Origin: Paenibacillus roseus
Lineage (GTDB): Bacteria > Bacillota > Bacilli > Paenibacillales > Paenibacillaceae
Assembly: GCF_016424485.1 (NCBI RefSeq)
Contig: NZ_JAELUP010000005.1
Span: 124,001-188,000 of the forward strand
Length of the DNA stretch: 64,000 bases
Direction of reading: 5' to 3'
Numbering within the stretch: position 1 is the first letter of the stretch; each line of letters opens with the position of its first letter. The notes under the pieces were generated by a model. It was not told where the DNA came from and did no database searches. It was given only the letters and a program-made list of their open reading frames with translations. The position numbers and the translations under genes were made by a program. This document shows, one piece after another, positions 60,940-64,000 of the stretch.

Positions 60940-61833
60940 CTACGTCGCTTTCACGCTTTTATGGTTTTCCATATAAGGCTCGACATGTACGTGAACACTC
61001 CTAATATTATGTTTCTTCTCCATCTTCCGCTCAATTTCATCACAAATTCGATGGCTTTCAATAAGTGTCATTTGGGGATCAACCTGTACGATAACATCCA
61101 CCAGTACATTGCTCCCATGAATACGCGCTTTGATATCTGATATTGTCTGGACGCCTTGAACACGCTCAATCGAGTTGCGCAAAGAGAGCAGCTTCCCAGC
61201 ATCAAATCCATCCGTCAGAGCGTGGGTGGAACTGTAAAAAATCCCCCAGGCTGTCTTGCAAATAATAATTCCCACAACGACCGCTGCGGCGGCATCCAGC
61301 CACGAGAGTCCCATTCGCGCACCCAGAATGCCTACAGCCGCCCCCGTACTGACCAGCGCATCAGACAAATTATCCTTTGCCGCAGCCATCAGGGCATGAT
61401 TGTCAATTCTCCTGGCCAGCCGGTCGTTATATCGATAAACAACATACATGCAAATTGCAGCCGCAACGGCAACCCAGAACGCAACCATGCCAGGGGTTTC
61501 CTCCGTCCCCTCAAACAAGGAGCGGACTGCGCTGATGAGCACCTGGAGACCGACGGTCGCCATAATGAACGAGGCAATAAGCGCAGCGATTGTCTCTGCC
61601 CGAAAGTGTCCGTAAGGGTGGTCTTTGTCCGGAGGCTTTTGCGAAATGCGCAGCCCGATCAGCACCGCCAAAGAAGCCACAATATCCGTCAAGTTATTAA
61701 AACCGTCTGCCAGCAAGGCACTGGACAGAAACAAATAGCCGATAATTAGTTTTAATGCAGACAAGACGAGATAAGACCCGATGCTTACCCAGGCCCCTCT
61801 TTCACCCTGCTTGATTTTTTCATACTCATCCAA
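60940..61833 (-). CDS. Cation diffusion facilitator (CDF) family transporter
   Basis: A 297-residue divalent-metal/H+ antiporter with six membrane segments and a C-terminal cytoplasmic domain. Site-A residues are seen in LADGFNNLTDIVASL (Asp, Asn/Asp) and AAKDNLSDALVS (Asp, Asp); HPYGHFRAETIAAL is the family motif. The DG-x2-N and D-N-x2-D pattern fits the Mn/Fe or Co group (MntE-like) rather than HD-type Zn exporters; exact metal uncertain. It might counterbalance the Mn importer at 15.7 kb. Confidence 0.92.
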   Translation of the reverse strand: MDEYEKIKQGERGAWVSIGSYLVLSALKLIIGYLFLSSALLADGFNNLTDIVASLAVLIGLRISQKPPDKDHPYGHFRAETIAALIASFIMATVGLQVLISAVRSLFEGTEETPGMVAFWVAVAAAICMYVVYRYNDRLARRIDNHALMAAAKDNLSDALVSTGAAVGILGARMGLSWLDAAAAVVVGIIICKTAWGIFYSSTHALTDGFDAGKLLSLRNSIERVQGVQTISDIKARIHGSNVLVDVIVQVDPQMTLIESHRICDEIERKMEKKHNIRSVHVHVEPYMENHKSVKAT

Positions 61834-62044
61834 CTTCCCAGCACCTCCGAAGTCCTCTTCCTTTCAATATCGGTATCATACCCGATGGAACCCTAGTGGG
61901 TCTAGAGAAACAGTGTTGACCGCGGGTTGACTTTGTAGCATCCAAGCAACTTGTTCGGCCTGCTGCAAAAAAACTGAGATTCCGCTTTTCTTTCGGAATT
62001 ATCATCCCCGTATCTTTCCAAGATTATGAAAAATAGACAGCAAA

Positions 62045-62106
62045 AAAGCAGCGTCCTCTTATTCACTCGCATCGATAGACGATCCAATGAATCAAAACGC
62101 TGCTTT
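62045..62106 (-). terminator. Intrinsic terminator after the zinc-ribbon protein gene
   Basis: AAAGCAGCGT / ACGCTGCTTT with partial inner pairing (TTCATT/AGTGAA) and TTTTTT on the minus strand. It is 86 bp past the stop. The remaining 61834-62044 holds no supported gene. Confidence 0.8.
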
Positions 62107-62191
62107 GAGCGGCAATCATCTTGCCGGGTTTCGCAACTCCTGTGCAGACAAGCAAAATGAAGGATTCTCAACATGATCTTCAATCCCTGCT

Positions 62192-62662
62192 CTAGACTGA
62201 CGACAGTTCCTCGCCGCACTGAATACAATATTTGGAGTTGATATCATTCTCTGTCTTGCAATGATAGCATATCACCCGAATTTCCCCCGTGGTATCCTCC
62301 GACTTGGGCGTCTCTATAAAACGCTTGCCGCAATCCGGGCAAAAGTTCACATCCGCTCCGACTACCTTGCCGCATACACACGTTTTCTCCTCTTTAAGCT
62401 TCTTGATTGTCTCCTCGATTTCCTCAATTTCCACACGAAGCTCAGCGAGTTCCTGGCAGTATGCAAGCACCTGCTCTTCGGATTGGGACAAGTCACCGGC
62501 CGTATAAGCTTCGAATACAGCTTTGCCGATTCGGGTGCTGATCCGGTCTATTTCTTTCTCCCGTGTGGAAATCTTGCTTCTCAGCTTGGTGGTTTCTACT
62601 GTCAGTTGAGCCCGTCTCGCCGCTTCGGATGCACCTTGCTTCACTTTATCAAATAATGACAT
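62192..62662 (-). CDS. Zinc-ribbon protein with N-terminal coiled coil
   Basis: A 156-residue cytoplasmic protein. Residues 10-95 form a long charged coiled coil; then CVCGKVVGADVNFCPDCGKRF and CYHCKTENDINSKYCIQCGEEL are two zinc-ribbon units with four CxxC pairs. Typical of double zinc ribbon proteins in Firmicutes; function unknown, no clear partner in the window. GGAGAAGAG precedes the ATG. Confidence 0.85.
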   Translation of the reverse strand: MSLFDKVKQGASEAARRAQLTVETTKLRSKISTREKEIDRISTRIGKAVFEAYTAGDLSQSEEQVLAYCQELAELRVEIEEIEETIKKLKEEKTCVCGKVVGADVNFCPDCGKRFIETPKSEDTTGEIRVICYHCKTENDINSKYCIQCGEELSSV

Positions 62663-62830
62663 GATTCACTCTTCTCCTCGTATTATAAAAGATCGCTTTC
62701 GTCAAACACTGGCATGTTCAGCCAAATTGCTCTGCTTTTTTTCATACGTTTTAAAACGCAAATAGTTTCTTTTAGATTGGTCTCTGGATTCATCTATTCA
62801 ACAAATCTGCTAACCTTGGCAAATATGCCA

Positions 62831-62856
62831 GAAGCCAGCGTGTGCACGCTGGCTTC
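62831..62856. terminator. Perfect GC-rich hairpin downstream of the ABC-F gene
   Basis: GAAGCCAGCGTG and CACGCTGGCTTC around TG. No T-tract, so intrinsic termination is doubtful, but it lies 64 bp past the ABC-F stop. The rest of the 62663-62919 gap shows nothing else. Confidence 0.6.
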
Positions 62857-62919
62857 GATTTGGATAAGACCATTCCGGTAGTCAGTCCATTTAATGTTCT
62901 GATTCCTTAATTCTTATCC

Positions 62920-64000
62920 TTATACTTCAACCGGGTACAACTGCTCGCGCAATGCCTTGATTTCTTTGTTTTCCAAATATTCATCATAGGTCATCAAGCG
63001 GTCAATGATACCGTTCGGTGTAATTTCTACAATGCGGTTGGCAATTGTCTGAATGAACTGATGGTCATGGGATGTAAACAGCATAGTGCCGTCAAAGTCA
63101 ATCAGACCGTTATTGAGCGCAGTGATCGATTCGAGATCAAGGTGGTTTGTCGGCTCGTCAAGCAACAGCACATTGGAGCCGGACAGCATCATTTTGGACA
63201 GCATGCAGCGAACCTTCTCACCCCCGGACAACACGCTTGCTTTCTTAAGCGCCTCGTCTCCTGAGAATAGCATCCGTCCAAGGAAGCCGCGAATAAAGGA
63301 TTCATCCTGATCCTTGGAATACTGGCGCAGCCAATCTACCAGCGTATCTCCTACACCGTCGAAGTAAGCTGAGTTATCTTTAGGGAAGTACGCCTGGGTA
63401 GTCGTTACACCCCATTGATACGTTCCTGCATCCGGCTCCAGCTCGCCCATGAGAATTTGCATCAAAACGGTCTTCACATGAGAATTAGGGCCAACAAGCG
63501 CAATCTTGTCTCCCTTGTTCACCGTTAGCGTCAAGTTTTCGAATAGCTTCTCGCCGTCTACTGTCTTTGACAACCCTTCAGTCAGCAGCAATTGCTTGCC
63601 GGCTTCCCGCTCAGGCTTGAAGTTGATGAACGGGTACTTGCGATTGGAAGGACGGATATCATCCAGCGTAATTTTATCAAGCAACTTTTTACGGGATGTT
63701 GCCTGCTTCGCTTTGGATTTATTGGCGCTGAAACGTTGAATAAACGCTTGCAATTCCTTAATCTTGTCTTCCTTCTTCTTATTCTGGTCGCGCATCAGTT
63801 GCAGAGCAAGCTGGCTGGACTCATACCAGAAATCGTAGTTACCAACATAAAGCTGGATTTTACCGAAGTCAATATCGGCGATGTGCGTACATACCGTATT
63901 CAGGAAGTGACGGTCATGGGATACGACGATAACTGTACCTTCATAGCCTGCCAGAAAGTTCTCCAGCCATTCAATAGATTGGAGGTCCAAGTGGTTGGTA
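62920..64000 (-). CDS. ABC-F family ATPase (YkpA/YbiT type), truncated at the window end
   Basis: About 360 codons of the C-terminal part; the 5' end lies beyond the window. Visible are TNHLDLQSIEWLENF (end of the first NBD Walker B), the charged linker (QNKKKEDKIKELQAFIQRF) and the second NBD with signature LSGGEKVRCMLSKMM, Walker B VLLLDEPTNHLDLES and PKDNS. The second Walker A reads GPNSHVKTVL, with Val before the Lys, so it is degenerate; YkpA-like proteins are known to vary there. ABC-F proteins act on the ribosome rather than in transport. No resistance function is shown. Confidence 0.93.
   Translation of the reverse strand, partial: TNHLDLQSIEWLENFLAGYEGTVIVVSHDRHFLNTVCTHIADIDFGKIQLYVGNYDFWYESSQLALQLMRDQNKKKEDKIKELQAFIQRFSANKSKAKQATSRKKLLDKITLDDIRPSNRKYPFINFKPEREAGKQLLLTEGLSKTVDGEKLFENLTLTVNKGDKIALVGPNSHVKTVLMQILMGELEPDAGTYQWGVTTTQAYFPKDNSAYFDGVGDTLVDWLRQYSKDQDESFIRGFLGRMLFSGDEALKKASVLSGGEKVRCMLSKMMLSGSNVLLLDEPTNHLDLESITALNNGLIDFDGTMLFTSHDHQFIQTIANRIVEITPNGIIDRLMTYDEYLENKEIKALREQLYPVEV

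Noticed and set aside
61902..62228. 108-codon leftward frame downstream of the zinc-ribbon gene
   Set aside because: It covers the terminator at 62045-62106 and overlaps the zinc-ribbon 3' end; no ribosome site.
1..64000. CRISPR arrays, IS transposases, tRNA or rRNA genes, prophage modules
   Set aside because: I looked for regularly spaced direct repeats, transposase/integrase motifs and RNA gene signatures by eye and found none.

Overview
The window looks like a chromosomal segment of a Paenibacillus-type Firmicute. This is inferred from strong AGGAGG-like ribosome binding sites, a paeninodin-type lasso peptide cluster, sporulation genes (kapB), a Ku/LigD repair module, and Bacillales-style BdbCD, MntABC and eps genes. 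There are no rRNA, tRNA, transposase or CRISPR features that I can see. Both ends cut a gene: a phosphodiester glycosidase at the left and an ABC-F ATPase at the right.

Layout. 1-5.5 kb: a leftward housekeeping operon (thiL-tsaE-tsaB-rimI-tsaD) with a YitT-type membrane protein upstream. 5.7-14.4 kb: polysaccharide deacetylase, a split non-homologous end-joining set (ku, a separate LigD ligase and a separate LigD polymerase), cardiolipin synthase, a bactofilin, an ABC-2 exporter pair and a small CxxC protein. 14.7-19.5 kb: an orphan APS kinase, a manganese ABC importer behind two MntR-like boxes, and a BdbC/BdbD disulfide pair. 19.8-28.0 kb: a leftward lasso peptide cluster (sulfotransferase, cyclase, precursor, HPr-kinase-like kinase, RRE protein, leader protease, nucleotidyltransferase, ABC exporter). 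28.4-49.5 kb: a visibly more AT-rich exopolysaccharide locus of the Wzx/Wzy type with a beta-helix protein at its end and a PilZ protein plus an XRE repressor at its head. 50-64 kb: gltB, an SGNH hydrolase, kapB, a diacylglycerol glucosyltransferase, an SH3-NlpC/P60 hydrolase, a cation diffusion facilitator, a zinc-ribbon protein and the ABC-F protein.

How the genes fit together. The lasso operon encodes a 55-residue precursor whose predicted 35-residue core (Q1 to D9 ring, C-terminal Ser) should be matured by cyclase, RRE and protease, phosphorylated on the last Ser by the HprK-like kinase, and possibly sulfated by a PAPS-type sulfotransferase that is translationally coupled to the cyclase. 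An APS kinase 12 kb away could supply PAPS. The EPS locus makes UDP-glucose, UDP-glucuronate, dTDP-rhamnose and GDP-mannose, builds a lipid-linked repeat unit with an initiating sugar-phosphate transferase and four glycosyltransferases, flips and polymerises it, and may anchor it by an LCP enzyme. Between the BY-kinase gene and the rest of the EPS operon lies a structured RNA in the position of the Bacillales EAR antiterminator.

Most notable unexplained structure: (i) two copies of a roughly 200-bp element with compensatory stem changes around an invariant core (28014-28207 and 60695-60903), (ii) a GATAC-N5-GTAWC palindrome found in front of the lasso cluster, the XRE/EPS region and the small CxxC gene, and (iii) the sulfotransferase-led lasso operon itself.
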